A stretch of DNA of 64,000 bases from Chrysogorgia sp. JL179-B06 (GCA_035772405.1 JAYKKM010000143.1:2393501-2457500), one strand, 5' to 3'. Numbered from the stretch's first letter, positions 8,097 through 17,061 are shown. Translations and numbers: made by a program. The notes: generated from the sequence alone by a model not told the origin.

Positions 8097-10949
8097 ATGC
8101 GGGGCTTCAAATTAGCCGCACTTAATGTGACAAGTCTAGTAAAGCACATCGACGAGCTAAGGGTTTTGCTTGTTGATAACCCAGTCGATGTATTAGCAAT
8201 AAATGAGACAAGGCTTGATTCTACTATTAATGACAACGAGGTGCATATATCTGGCTATGAAATCGTACGTCGCGATAGAAGCGTCAATGGTAGATTTGGT
8301 GGAGGTGTTTGTTTTTATGTTCGCCGTAATATTAATTTCTCACCACGCCTTGACCTGTCTATCGATCAGCTTGAAAATTTATGCATCGAAATTCGTAAAC
8401 CTAGATCCAAGCCTTTTCTCATTGCGACTTGGTATAGACCACCAGACTCGGCCGTTGACAAATTTAATTATTTTGAGACACTAGTAGGCAGACTTGATGC
8501 GGAAAGTGTTGAATATTATTTAATGGGTGACCTGAACTGCAATTTAGGGTCAACCGTATTAGATCGTAATTCAACTTTGTTGACTGGTATTACCGATCTT
8601 TATAGCTTAAATCAATTAATAAGCGAACCAACTCGTGTGACCAAGTCATCTTCAACTTTAATTGACTTGATATTTACTAACACTCCTGACAAAATTGTTT
8701 GCTCCGGTGTCTCTCATATCGGTATTAGTGATCATAGCCTAACTTATGCTTTTCGTAAACTTTCAACTGGTTTATTCACTAAAGGTCACTCTACAGTAAC
8801 CTATCGGAAATTTAAGAATTTTGATTCAGCCAGTTTTAGAAATGATATCTGTTTACAGAATTGGGATGATATAAAGGCGTACGAAAATCCAAATGATATG
8901 TGGCATGTTTGGAAGAACACATTTTACAGTGTTGTTGAAAGACATGCCCCCCTGTGTACAAAGCGTGTTAGGGCTTCTAAATCGCCTTGGATCACGCCTC
9001 AATTAAAACAACGTATGCACGAAAGGGATACTCTCAAGATAAAAGCGACTCGATCTAATGATCCAAACGATTGGTTCGCCTTTAAGAGAACCCGCAATTC
9101 TGTAAACACTGAAATCAAACATACTAAAGAAATATATTATATGAATGCTCTTCACGAAAATAAGAGCAATTCGAAGAAGACTTGGAATATTGTTAATGAA
9201 CTTACTTCAAGAAAAGTTAACAGCTCACACATAAAAGAAATCAAATTGAACGGCTCTTCAATTAGTGGCAATCATGAATTATCTGAGGCGTTTAATGATC
9301 ATTTCGCCAGTGTTGGGCCTAAGCTGGCTGACAAAATACCTTGCAATGAAAACAGCCGTTCACATTTGGATTATCTTACATGTCACGAAACTAGAGCTAG
9401 TTTTCAACTGAAGGCAACAAGTTCGTCCACAGTCTTTTCTCTTTTATCTAAGCTAAGTAAATCTAAAGCAACTGGCTTAGATAAGATATCTGCCAGGCTT
9501 CTTCGTGAATGTCCTGACTTGATTGCAGAATCCCTTTGTTTAATTTTTAACCGCTCCATTAACACGGGTATTTTTCCCGATGAATGGAAGTGTTCAAAAG
9601 TTATACCATTATTTAAACAAGGGGAACGTAAGGATCTCGATAATTATCGGCCCATCTCAATTATTCCGGTCGTGGCGAAAATTTTTGAGAGGATAGTTTA
9701 CGACCAAGTCCATGTTTTTCTTATCGATAATAAACTACTTTCCAATTGTCAATCAGGGTTCCGAAGTCTTCACTCCACAGTCACTGCTCTTCTTGAGGCC
9801 ACTAATGACTGGGCATATAATATTGATCGTGGCAATGTTAACGCTGTAGTCTTCTTAGACCTCAAGAAAGCGTTTGACACCGTGGATCATGGAATTCTGT
9901 TATCAAAATTAAATGTATATGGTATTGGAGGTGTTGTGAGCAATTGGTTTAAGTCTTACTTAAGTGACCGGAAACAAAAATGCTATGTGAATGGTTTTCT
10001 CTCACAGAAGCGTTCATTGTCCTGTGGTATCCCACAGGGAACTATTTTAGGGCCACTATTATTTTTAATTTATATAAATGACTTACCCAATTGTCTCGCA
10101 CACTCCCAGCCACGTATGTATGCAGACGACACTCATTTAACATTCGCAACAAATAATGTTCATGATATTAATCTGAACCTCAATCAAGACCTGGCAAACG
10201 TTAATGAATGGCTTATCGCAAACAAGCTTACTCTAAACCAATCAAAGACAGAATTCATGTTCATCGGGTCTAGGCAAAGAATATGTACGTTTCACTCATC
10301 AATATCTCTAGAAATTGATGGGATCCCAATTAATCAGGTTTCCCATACAAAGTCTCTTGGTGTACATATTGATGAGAATCTATCTTGGAACGTACATATT
10401 AATAAGCTATCTAAAAAGATTGCTTCAGGCATTGGATCTCTAAAACGTATAAGATCTTTTGTCCCTGATACGACGCTACAGCTTATTTTCAATTCGTTAG
10501 TTCAACCGCATTTTGATTACTGTTGCGTTGTTTGGGATAATTGCAACAAAACCCTCGCTGATAAACTTCAAAAATTACAAAATCGTGCAGCCAGGGTGTT
10601 AACATTTTCTAGTTATGACACTAATGGTGATTTTCTCCTTGAGAAACTTGGCTGGAGGAAACTTGACTCCCAGCGCAAGTTTCAAAAAGCTGTTATGGTC
10701 TACAAATCACTTAATGGGCTCGCTCCTAATTATTTGCGTCCCATGTTCACAGACCGTAGCAGTGTAACGAATTATTCATTGAGAGACACCGAGGGCAAAC
10801 TAGCTATTCCTAAGCCTCGTACTAACTACTTAAAAAATAGCTTTAGTTATAGTGGTACGGTGCTATGGAATAGCCTTCCTATCGAGTTGCGGAAGGCAGA
10901 CACTCTGGGTGAATTTAAATCCGGCTGCAGTAGCTTCTTAACCTCTTAA
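8097..10949 (+). CDS. Retrotransposon ORF2: APE-type endonuclease and reverse transcriptase
   Basis: This protein of about 950 residues copies the element by target-primed reverse transcription. The N-terminal 230 residues are an APE-like endonuclease with NVTSL, NETRLD, GDLNC, LIDLIFTN and GISDHS. The reverse transcriptase follows, with FLDLKKAFDTVDH, a GIPQGTILGPLLF block and the catalytic YADD (MYADDTHL). The C-terminal thumb/RNase-less region ends with YSGTVLWNSLPIELR, as in CR1/L2/Rex-type elements. I chose the ATG at 8097; the frame is open upstream to 8019. The frame is intact, so it may be functional. Confidence 0.95.
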   Translation: MRGFKLAALNVTSLVKHIDELRVLLVDNPVDVLAINETRLDSTINDNEVHISGYEIVRRDRSVNGRFGGGVCFYVRRNINFSPRLDLSIDQLENLCIEIRKPRSKPFLIATWYRPPDSAVDKFNYFETLVGRLDAESVEYYLMGDLNCNLGSTVLDRNSTLLTGITDLYSLNQLISEPTRVTKSSSTLIDLIFTNTPDKIVCSGVSHIGISDHSLTYAFRKLSTGLFTKGHSTVTYRKFKNFDSASFRNDICLQNWDDIKAYENPNDMWHVWKNTFYSVVERHAPLCTKRVRASKSPWITPQLKQRMHERDTLKIKATRSNDPNDWFAFKRTRNSVNTEIKHTKEIYYMNALHENKSNSKKTWNIVNELTSRKVNSSHIKEIKLNGSSISGNHELSEAFNDHFASVGPKLADKIPCNENSRSHLDYLTCHETRASFQLKATSSSTVFSLLSKLSKSKATGLDKISARLLRECPDLIAESLCLIFNRSINTGIFPDEWKCSKVIPLFKQGERKDLDNYRPISIIPVVAKIFERIVYDQVHVFLIDNKLLSNCQSGFRSLHSTVTALLEATNDWAYNIDRGNVNAVVFLDLKKAFDTVDHGILLSKLNVYGIGGVVSNWFKSYLSDRKQKCYVNGFLSQKRSLSCGIPQGTILGPLLFLIYINDLPNCLAHSQPRMYADDTHLTFATNNVHDINLNLNQDLANVNEWLIANKLTLNQSKTEFMFIGSRQRICTFHSSISLEIDGIPINQVSHTKSLGVHIDENLSWNVHINKLSKKIASGIGSLKRIRSFVPDTTLQLIFNSLVQPHFDYCCVVWDNCNKTLADKLQKLQNRAARVLTFSSYDTNGDFLLEKLGWRKLDSQRKFQKAVMVYKSLNGLAPNYLRPMFTDRSSVTNYSLRDTEGKLAIPKPRTNYLKNSFSYSGTVLWNSLPIELRKADTLGEFKSGCSSFLTS

Positions 10950-11128
10950 CCTTTTTATCGCACGGCACTCATGGAAAGCAGGTATTTTTAGCTTAGTATT
11001 ATTAGGAATATTAGAATTGTAATGTTGTAATTTGAAATTTGTGAATGTATGTATTAGAACAATAATTTTGTAATTTAGGTAGTGCATGCAAAATCCTGAT
11101 GAGTTTTTTACCGTGGTTAAATAAATTA

Positions 11129-11169
<41 letters not shown>
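11129..11169 (+). repeat. (AAT)n 3' tail of the retrotransposon
   Basis: About 13 AAT/ATA units end the element and give a spurious poly-Tyr extension to the interrupted gene read on the minus strand. Trinucleotide tails are common at 3' ends of CR1/L2-like elements. Confidence 0.85.
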
Positions 11170-11602
11170 TAGACCTGTCCACAATATTAGATGTTACTTG
11201 TATGTATTTCAGTCCTCTGTTAACGTTCACAACGTTAGGACTGGTTTTTGTGGTGGCTATTGTAGTGTTTTCATCAAATCCCAAGAGTTGTCCAAATTTA
11301 AACAGTTCTATTTGTTGATCAGTTGTTATCGTACACGTCGAGTCATATCTGTTAGCCACTAGCTTGACGTCTCCTAACTCTTTCAAGTCGTCGGCGATCA
11401 TTTTAAAGGTGTGATACCCAGTGCTAAAAACGTGATCACTACTGTTGTAAGTTATCTTGTTGTTATCTGTGGTTACGTTAACGTAGTCCCAAAAGATGCT
11501 TGCCTCCTTCACCAATATGTAAGGGTCTGAGTTAGTTGCTAGAGTCGACTCTGGTAGGTCTACAGTTTTCGTTGAACCACTAATCAACACTACCACTCTC
11601 AT
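11170..11602 (-). pseudogene. Penton-like minor capsid protein, N-terminal fragment
   Basis: About 144 residues match the N-terminal two thirds of the 220-residue protein in B: VDLPE, ILVKEASIFWDYVNV, GYHTFKMIADDLK, LFKFGQLLGF, NRGLKYIQV. The frame then enters the retrotransposon tail and becomes poly-Tyr, which is an artefact. The protein is beta-rich and matches the penton-like protein of element C (27937-28695) in its order of blocks (long middle helix, a LGF motif, a conserved PNVVNVNRGLKYI segment). A minor capsid role is inferred from that similarity. Confidence 0.8.
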
Positions 11603-11619
11603 ATAACGTACGGTATGTT
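11603..11619. promoter_or_regulatory. Short divergent promoter between penton-like and 574-residue genes
   Basis: Only 17 bp separate two divergent ATGs. The spacer is AT-rich and nearly palindromic (ATATAACGTACGGTATGTTAT). The same place in B (44001-44023) is also short and AT-rich (ATATAATATAGTGTGTG). Promoter elements must lie in the spacer or within the coding regions. Confidence 0.5.
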
Positions 11620-13344
11620 ATGATGGATGCGTTCAAAAGAAAGTATCCTTATGCTGACAAGAATAGGTTTTTTCTTGATGATGACGACAATATGCATATA
11701 CATATATTCTTCGTGACGAAAACTAATATTGGTGACATTAGTATAGACTCGAGTAGGTTTAAGAGTAACCCGGAGTACACTAAGTATCTAACGATAAACA
11801 AACCAGTGATAGTTGACCAGGAAGAGATAGCTAATGCCATACGTGTGGCTAAGCTGAATCTAGTCAAAAAGTACCCTCACATCACTTTGAGTAAGTTTGA
11901 GTTCGATCCAACTGTCTCACAAGACGGTGAGGTTAATGGCGTTGACATATATTTTAGAAACAACGACATCATAAGCACGAATATAACTAGCGATACCTTC
12001 AAAAACGACAAGAGTATGTGGATTTGGTTACACAACAACAAGTCTCCAAAAGGTCACGACGACAAGTTTCCAAAAATATGGCTATCTGGTGGAACTATCC
12101 AACCACTATCAAAAGGTCGCAAGAACCACTGGGGACTTTGGGATGGCTATCCAACGGAAAACGTGTTGAACTACCCAGTGAATAACTTTAGAGTCTTCGT
12201 TAATCAAAAGAACTACTTTCTCTCAAAGTTACCAATATTACAAATCACCACGTCAAAGACAAAGTCAAAGTGGGACGATAATGAGAGCTACTATAGGGTC
12301 GTGTTTGCAACGTATTGTGCGAGTTTCTGTTGTGGAGTGTCGTTACAACACTTGTCACCATCGCAAGAAGTTCACCCTGTTATCACTAGTGTAATGAGGT
12401 TTCATCTGTACTTTACTGTTAGAAGACTTCTCAGAAGGATGGAAGGTGGTGAGAGTATGATATCGATAAGTAGAGAGTTTGACGCTGGAGAATTGTATGG
12501 TAAGACAGACAAGATTCCTAAAAAACATTACTACCAAGGTAAAGTCCTTGCTGATGGTACAACAGGTGAGGAGAGAGTCTTCACGATTAACGACGTTAAG
12601 AACGACTACAAACGATACGTTCCTCTGGTGTCGAATGGTTTCACCAACATTGGGAGACAATACCTAAATCAGTCCATAGAAGCCTTTGTTTACTCCACAC
12701 TTGGTGCACAAGCGAGAACACGTGTGTCAGTCGTTGGTGATTCTGCAGGCAGTCTAGAGACTCAACAAGAGTTCCGAAAGTTGGTGGAGGATAGTGTTAT
12801 AAACTACGACGTGTCAACGTGGATTCTCAACATGAACAAGTCGATTAGGGACACTAACGTTGTCCAAAACCTTGCGCTGTCACCGTCTACGTGGTTAATG
12901 CCAAGTAACGTTGTAATCCTAAAGAACAAAATCGCTGGGTACAACAACCTATTGAAGACTGCTACACAGAGTATGAAGTTTGGGGTAAACAGTGGGTTAA
13001 ACTACGTGAAAACGACTGAGGTTAGGAAAGTACACCAAGAAGGTGGAGAGCACCTGGAGACACTTGACAAACCAAAGGTGACGAATCGTCTGGTGACATC
13101 AAACGTGGCACACCAGGAAGGTGGAGAGCATCTGGAGACACTTGACAAACCAAAGGTGACGAATCGTCTGGTGACATCAAACGTGGCACACCAGGAAGGT
13201 GGAGAGCATCTGGAGACACTTGACAAACCAAAGGTGACACATCAAGAACGTCGTCTAGAAGTGACACCAGACAACACAGAGTTGTGGCTAGTCTTAGGGG
13301 TCTCGGCTGTGTCTGGCTATTTAGTGAGCAAATATGTGTTATAG
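11620..13344 (+). CDS. Tail-anchored conserved element protein, 574 residues
   Basis: This is an orthologue of the 457-residue protein at 44024-45397 in B. No family is recognised. Conserved blocks include VLNYPVNNFRVFV, SYYRVVFATYCASF, MRFHLYFTVRRLL and an acidic-to-helical segment near GAQARTRVSVVGDSAGS. Near residues 470-545 a 26-residue unit (HQEGGEHLETLDKPKVTNRL...) is repeated about three times by a 78-bp tandem repeat; B has one related unit. The C-terminus has one membrane segment (LWLVLGVSAVSGYLVSKYVL) conserved in B. It is the first gene of the rightward block, directly before the fibre-like gene, so a virion surface or entry role is possible but unproven. Confidence 0.75.
   Translation: MMDAFKRKYPYADKNRFFLDDDDNMHIHIFFVTKTNIGDISIDSSRFKSNPEYTKYLTINKPVIVDQEEIANAIRVAKLNLVKKYPHITLSKFEFDPTVSQDGEVNGVDIYFRNNDIISTNITSDTFKNDKSMWIWLHNNKSPKGHDDKFPKIWLSGGTIQPLSKGRKNHWGLWDGYPTENVLNYPVNNFRVFVNQKNYFLSKLPILQITTSKTKSKWDDNESYYRVVFATYCASFCCGVSLQHLSPSQEVHPVITSVMRFHLYFTVRRLLRRMEGGESMISISREFDAGELYGKTDKIPKKHYYQGKVLADGTTGEERVFTINDVKNDYKRYVPLVSNGFTNIGRQYLNQSIEAFVYSTLGAQARTRVSVVGDSAGSLETQQEFRKLVEDSVINYDVSTWILNMNKSIRDTNVVQNLALSPSTWLMPSNVVILKNKIAGYNNLLKTATQSMKFGVNSGLNYVKTTEVRKVHQEGGEHLETLDKPKVTNRLVTSNVAHQEGGEHLETLDKPKVTNRLVTSNVAHQEGGEHLETLDKPKVTHQERRLEVTPDNTELWLVLGVSAVSGYLVSKYVL
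13033..13245. repeat. 78-bp in-frame tandem repeats, about 2.7 copies
   Basis: Units begin at 13033, 13111 and 13189. They are almost identical and keep the frame, lengthening the stalk before the membrane anchor of the 574-residue protein. Confidence 0.9.
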
Positions 13345-13348
13345 CATA

Positions 13349-14302
13349 ATGAGTCTAAGTTATGGATTTGAGGACAGAGACTACGAGAGTGACAAAATAT
13401 TAAGAAGAGCGAAGAGACATCTAGACAGTGACCCTAAGTTAAGCGTTAGCGGTGGGAGGATGTCTGGGAATATAGATATGGCGTTCAGGGCACTCAAAAA
13501 CGTAGCAGATCCAGAAGACGATTGGGATGCTATCAATAAAAAAGTGTTGGAGTCTGTATACTTATCGCAATACTTTAGAACGCAGTCCTATAACGTTCTA
13601 TTTGATTTTAACGTCACAAACCATGCTGTGAGTATGGTGGAGTACCACAGTGGAACAAATAAAGTGAAAACCATTAGAGATGGATCGTATTGCACTAACA
13701 TGTTCGTTTTAACGTATGGTCCTATTATTGGTGTTAACAATGGTCATAGCTTCCTATCCCCTGAGCTAACTCCAATTCCGTTTGAAGCTGGAGTGCATTT
13801 TAACTGTCCACGTATGCAATACTGTGACATATCCGTTTTTATGGTAGTGAGATTAGTCACGAGGGTTTCTACGATAGATTGGGAGGCAATTATCTCAAAC
13901 GATGATGGATCGTGGGACAAGTACATAGGATACAAAGGAGGAGAAAACGAAAAATTATCATATGGTGGTGGCTCTCCAGCAAAGGAGTATACGTGTACAA
14001 TCCCAAATAACATCGACATCACCAAGAGACATATGATATCAATACATTGGCGGATGGGTAACTCCTACGTTAAGGTGAACAACATAAGATCAACAGACTC
14101 AGACTTCACAGCTAATCATGAAGAGATAGGGTCTCCTTACGTAACGATCTTTGGAGTGTATCGACCAAGAATACCACTCGCACCGTATAAGTACCCGTCT
14201 TTGATAGAGTTCTACGGTGTGAAGATTGTCTCTGGTTACATGACGAGCCGAGACATAATATTAGTTGGTATAGATATGATGAAGGAATATGATGTGAGCT
14301 AA
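13349..14302 (+). CDS. Fibre-like protein with phage-tail-type repeat and lectin-like C-terminus
   Basis: The start is set at the ATG of MSLSYGF, matching MSLNYGY in B; an upstream in-frame ATG at 13334 overlaps the previous gene. Residues about 30-60 carry GGRMSGNIDM followed by a KNVADPEDDWDAINK segment, the pattern of trimeric phage tail-fibre repeats (GG.M.G.I......NVADP.D..DA.NK). The remaining 240 residues are beta-rich, with repeated SxWE(A/T)IISNDDG and SLIEFYGVKIVSG blocks, resembling a concanavalin/LamG-like lectin fold. The best reading is a receptor-binding fibre. The neighbouring penton-like gene supports this. The fold is inferred. Confidence 0.65.
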   Translation: MSLSYGFEDRDYESDKILRRAKRHLDSDPKLSVSGGRMSGNIDMAFRALKNVADPEDDWDAINKKVLESVYLSQYFRTQSYNVLFDFNVTNHAVSMVEYHSGTNKVKTIRDGSYCTNMFVLTYGPIIGVNNGHSFLSPELTPIPFEAGVHFNCPRMQYCDISVFMVVRLVTRVSTIDWEAIISNDDGSWDKYIGYKGGENEKLSYGGGSPAKEYTCTIPNNIDITKRHMISIHWRMGNSYVKVNNIRSTDSDFTANHEEIGSPYVTIFGVYRPRIPLAPYKYPSLIEFYGVKIVSGYMTSRDIILVGIDMMKEYDVS

Positions 14303-14307
14303 GATAT

Positions 14308-14877
14308 ATGAGGAGGAAGTCAGTTGTTGTTTTCAATCACATATCAAAGGATATGCCAGAGGAAGAGGTGGTAGAGCTCAAATGCTTGTACGCGTACTAC
14401 CACAAACTAGAAGCCTGTTACAAATGGAAATACAAGAGGTTGAAGAAAGTTAAACTATCGTTAAACATGACTAGCATAGGGTTAACGACAGTAGGGATTG
14501 TAGCTGGATCGATAACCGCTAACCCTCTAATCATTGCTTGTATTAGTGGTCCTGGTGTGGTCATCCAAGGCTACTTAGCTAAATCCAATCTGACGAGTAG
14601 AGTGGAGCATTGTAAGTTTGCACACACTAGCTATAAAAAGATACTGACACAACTAAGATCGTATCTTAGAGGTCTTCCTTACAATGAGTCAATGTTCCTC
14701 TCAGACGTTAAAGTGTTGGACGATAATGTGACTGACTTATGTCCACCAATCAACGGAATGGTGAAAAGGTACAGTAGAATATATGAGACACAAGGGGGGT
14801 CCGATTCCGACCCCCCTTTAAACACGGGTCTACACGTAAGAACCAGTGATGTGTCAGTCGACAAGTTCCAAGAGTAG
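14308..14877 (+). CDS. Conserved membrane protein, 189 residues
   Basis: This has a basic helical N-terminus, then a hydrophobic hairpin at about residues 50-90 (SIGLTTVGIVAGSITANPLIIACISGPG split by a short turn). A second half follows with CKFAHTSYKKIL, RSYLRGLPY and DLCPPI blocks. It follows the fibre-like gene by 5 bp. In B this place is taken by two small unrelated proteins starting MG. The last 25 residues overlap a GC-rich inverted repeat (GGGGGGTCC...GACCCCCC). No function is recognised. Confidence 0.7.
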   Translation: MRRKSVVVFNHISKDMPEEEVVELKCLYAYYHKLEACYKWKYKRLKKVKLSLNMTSIGLTTVGIVAGSITANPLIIACISGPGVVIQGYLAKSNLTSRVEHCKFAHTSYKKILTQLRSYLRGLPYNESMFLSDVKVLDDNVTDLCPPINGMVKRYSRIYETQGGSDSDPPLNTGLHVRTSDVSVDKFQE

Positions 14878-15223
14878 GTGCTCAGAATTATTACCATCAA
14901 TTAGCTCGTTTCGACCAACCCCCCAAAACGGGGGGTTGGTCAAAATAGTCCTGAAACAGGACCTCAGCTATTCTTAAAAATAACTGCTACTTTGAAGACT
15001 ACAATTAAGACGTCCTAACAGCGTGCAAATAGTAGTAAAATATTAAGACACTACATGTGACCCCCTACTGATAGTATGTTTGTGATCGATAGAAGGGTCA
15101 CTTTGACCAACCCCCCGTTTTGGGGGGTTGGTCAGATCACACGTTTGCGCTATTAAGTGGTTTACTTTCTTAAGATGACTACTATTTAAACACAAAAATA
15201 AAACATGTGGTATAGTATAGGTG
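14878..15223. other. Intergenic stretch with two perfect GC-rich hairpins
   Basis: GACCAACCCCCC-AAAAC-type palindromes lie at 14913-14941 and 15105-15133 (29 nt each, 12-bp stems). They are inverted copies of each other, and a GGTTGGTC-like remnant is seen again near 15400-15422 inside the next gene. They could form transcript 3'-end structures or insulate the two gene blocks. The rest is AT-rich and ends with GTGGTATAGTATAGG just before the next ATG, a promoter-like motif. Confidence 0.6.
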
Positions 15224-16015
15224 ATGAGTCTCACTAAAATATTTAGAAATAACGACATGTCTGTCACTGCTATAAAAGATGGAGATAATATTTGGTTCTA
15301 TGGAAAAGAGGTAGCTGAAATCTTAGGGTATAAGAGATCATATAAGGCTATAACAGACCACGTGGCAGACGATGAGAAAATAAAGGTCCAAGTATCAAGG
15401 TCCCAAAACGGGGTGTTGGTCAAAAGTATGGTTTGGCAAGTAAATGAGAGTGGTTTGTATAGACTAATATTCTCATCTAAGTTAGAGTCAGCTGAGACTT
15501 TTAGAAAATGGGTATTCTCAGAAGTCCTACCATCTATTAGAAAGACAGGTGTTTACATGCAACATAACCAACTGTCAATCATGAATGAGACAGATTTACA
15601 CTACGACATTGTGAAGTACATTAGAGAGTACCATCCAACAATAGTCATCCCAGGGTTGGGTGAGTACCAAGACACATCTACTAAAAGAATAGATGGATGG
15701 AAGAAAGGTTACAGTGGTGGGCAACCAGACTTGATAGTTCCACAACTACACAAGAGATACAATGGTTTTGCTATAGAGTTCAAAACACCGAAAGGTAATG
15801 GGGTTATTAGGAATAACCAGTTGAGGGTATTAAGGAGACTAAGATCACAAGGGTACAACACGTTACTATCCTCAGACCAACATGAGATAATACATTTCAT
15901 AGAGACATATATGATAGACTCTAGAGTTCTGTGTGAGTACTGCAATAGAAGATTTAAGAGTGAAACCACACTGTCTAATCACCAAAGATACTTTCATCGA
16001 ATACTCTATCTGTGA
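15224..16015 (+). CDS. Bro-N / VRR-NUC-like nuclease / C2H2 fusion protein
   Basis: The ATG at 15224 is used (263 residues). Residues 1-105 form a BRO-family N-terminal DNA-binding domain (DNIWFYGKEVAEILGYK, FSSKLESAETFRKWVFSEVLP). Residues about 125-230 carry a PD-(D/E)xK pattern of the VRR-NUC type: GGQPDLIV, then AIEFKTPKG, then a Gln and a GYNTLL strand. A C2H2 finger (CEYCNRRF...HQRYFH) ends the protein. It probably binds and cuts or resolves DNA during replication or repair. B has an intact orthologue at 46728-47489, so the three-part fusion is conserved. Confidence 0.82.
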   Translation: MSLTKIFRNNDMSVTAIKDGDNIWFYGKEVAEILGYKRSYKAITDHVADDEKIKVQVSRSQNGVLVKSMVWQVNESGLYRLIFSSKLESAETFRKWVFSEVLPSIRKTGVYMQHNQLSIMNETDLHYDIVKYIREYHPTIVIPGLGEYQDTSTKRIDGWKKGYSGGQPDLIVPQLHKRYNGFAIEFKTPKGNGVIRNNQLRVLRRLRSQGYNTLLSSDQHEIIHFIETYMIDSRVLCEYCNRRFKSETTLSNHQRYFHRILYL

Positions 16016-16057
16016 GATAATCTGTGAGACGACTGTGAGGTCATCTGTAACAAGACA
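16013..16057. repeat. CTGTGAG short tandem repeats upstream of a small membrane gene
   Basis: Three degenerate copies of a CTGTGAGAYRACTGTGAGGTCATCTG-like unit lie between the Bro-N gene and the next ATG. A longer array of the same unit is at 49068-49146 in B at the matching place, so it is conserved and may be regulatory. Confidence 0.6.
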
Positions 16058-16073
16058 CCACGTATAGTATAAG

Positions 16074-16373
16074 ATGACTGACAGTGAGTCCGTACCTATT
16101 ATAACGTCGACAACAAGGGTTAAAGACCCTAAGAGAGTAGAGGCAGGCAAACGCTTGGCTGCTATATCAAAAGCAGCCAAAGAGAGGAAGATGAGAGATA
16201 GAGTCATAAGTGAGGACGATAGTTTTAACTACGGATACATCATAGGCACTATAGGAGTGGTAATAGCCGCTGGTTCACTGTATTACACGATTAGTCAAGA
16301 CAAACAAGTAGTAACCGAAGAGCCTAAGACCGTCGTTATAAAACTACCACGTAAACTCGACAGCCTCGATTAA
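16074..16373 (+). CDS. Small single-pass membrane protein (KDPKR family of this element)
   Basis: Ninety-nine residues: a basic N-terminal helix (VKDPKRVEAGKRLAAISKAAKERKMRDR), then one membrane segment near 60-78 (GYIIGTIGVVIAAGSLYYT) and a short tail. B has an orthologue at 49174-49521. The promoter-like GTATAGTATAAG lies directly before the ATG. Many virion membrane or core proteins look like this; no family is assigned. Confidence 0.75.
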   Translation: MTDSESVPIITSTTRVKDPKRVEAGKRLAAISKAAKERKMRDRVISEDDSFNYGYIIGTIGVVIAAGSLYYTISQDKQVVTEEPKTVVIKLPRKLDSLD

Positions 16374-16392
16374 AACATATCGTATATAATAT

Positions 16393-16626
16393 ATGGCATC
16401 AATAGACAGAAAAGAACTGATGAACGAGCTATACGACGCAGCCCTTGTAACTGCTGGAGCCGTAGCCGTATCCATGGCATCAAAGAAAGTACTAAAAGAA
16501 CCGTTAGGCACTCCTGAATCAGTGAAGGGCACCCTCAAGTTAGCGACTGCTGTAGGCGTTTCAACGCTACTCGTTAAGTGGGCGCAGAGCAAGAAATACT
16601 TACCTATTGACCCGTTCTCAAAATAA
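16393..16626 (+). CDS. Small membrane protein, 77 residues
   Basis: MASIDRKELMNELYDA begins an amphipathic helix, followed by two hydrophobic stretches (about 18-32 and 50-64) and a PIDPFSK tail. An orthologue lies at 49543-49779 in B with the same start. It is preceded by ACATATCGTATATAATAT, another example of the recurrent start-proximal motif. Function unknown. Confidence 0.75.
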   Translation: MASIDRKELMNELYDAALVTAGAVAVSMASKKVLKEPLGTPESVKGTLKLATAVGVSTLLVKWAQSKKYLPIDPFSK

Positions 16627-16642
16627 TCTAACGTAATACATA

Positions 16643-17059
16643 ATGGCTAGTGTGATAGCAGGTGGTTTATTCAACGCTATAGCATTCGCAGGAGCTGGAT
16701 TTATATTCAGCAAGCTAAACCACACAGGCTACGAGACAGAGATAAAGAGACACAACAAAGCATTGGAGAGTCTTGCAAGAGCTAAAGAAAAGTTCTATGA
16801 GAACGAGATTCGTCAGAGAGACAAAGTCCAAGAATTAAGACAACAGTTGTCAGATGCTAACGCATACATAAATGACACGAACCACGCTCTGGATCAACTA
16901 AGACAAGTACTGACGATACAGTATGATGGGAAGACATTTAGTAAAGAGCCTGAGTTGTCAGACTATTACAAACCCTCAGATGAGATGAAAGAATACCAAA
17001 CGGTATTCGTTGGAGTTGTTGGGCTACCTTTAGGTTACTTAATATATAGAGTGTTATAG
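16643..17059 (+). CDS. Coiled-coil protein with membrane segments at both ends
   Basis: 138 residues. The N-terminal 25 residues are hydrophobic and Gly/Ala-rich (GGLFNAIAFAGAGFIFSKL). A long charged coiled coil spans about 30-100 (KRHNKALESLARAKEKFYENE, LRQQLSDANAYINDTNHALD). A second membrane segment closes the protein (FVGVVGLPLGYLIYRVL). An orthologue lies at 49784-50203 in B, and a partial second copy at 50982-51195. Function unknown; a structural or spanin-like membrane role would fit the layout. Confidence 0.75.
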   Translation: MASVIAGGLFNAIAFAGAGFIFSKLNHTGYETEIKRHNKALESLARAKEKFYENEIRQRDKVQELRQQLSDANAYINDTNHALDQLRQVLTIQYDGKTFSKEPELSDYYKPSDEMKEYQTVFVGVVGLPLGYLIYRVL

Positions 17060-17061
17060 AA

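Larger units (their letters stand above)
6117..11169 (+). mobile_element. Intact CR1/L2-like non-LTR retrotransposon nested in element A
   Basis: Two long open frames (ORF1 6189-8009, ORF2 8097-10949) lie in the plus direction and end in an (AAT)n tail. The element splits the minus-strand penton-like gene of A, so it arrived after A. Both ORFs are uninterrupted, suggesting a recent insertion. The target is itself AAT-rich (AATAATAAC), so the exact target duplication cannot be separated from the tail. The 5' junction is at 6116/6117 to within a few bases. Confidence 0.9.

Noticed and set aside
11126..11170. Poly-Tyr C-terminus of the 158-residue ORF
   Set aside because: It is the retrotransposon (AAT)n tail read through in frame, not part of the protein.
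13334..13348. Upstream in-frame ATG for the fibre-like gene
   Set aside because: It overlaps the previous stop and adds MCYSI, which is absent from the orthologue in B.
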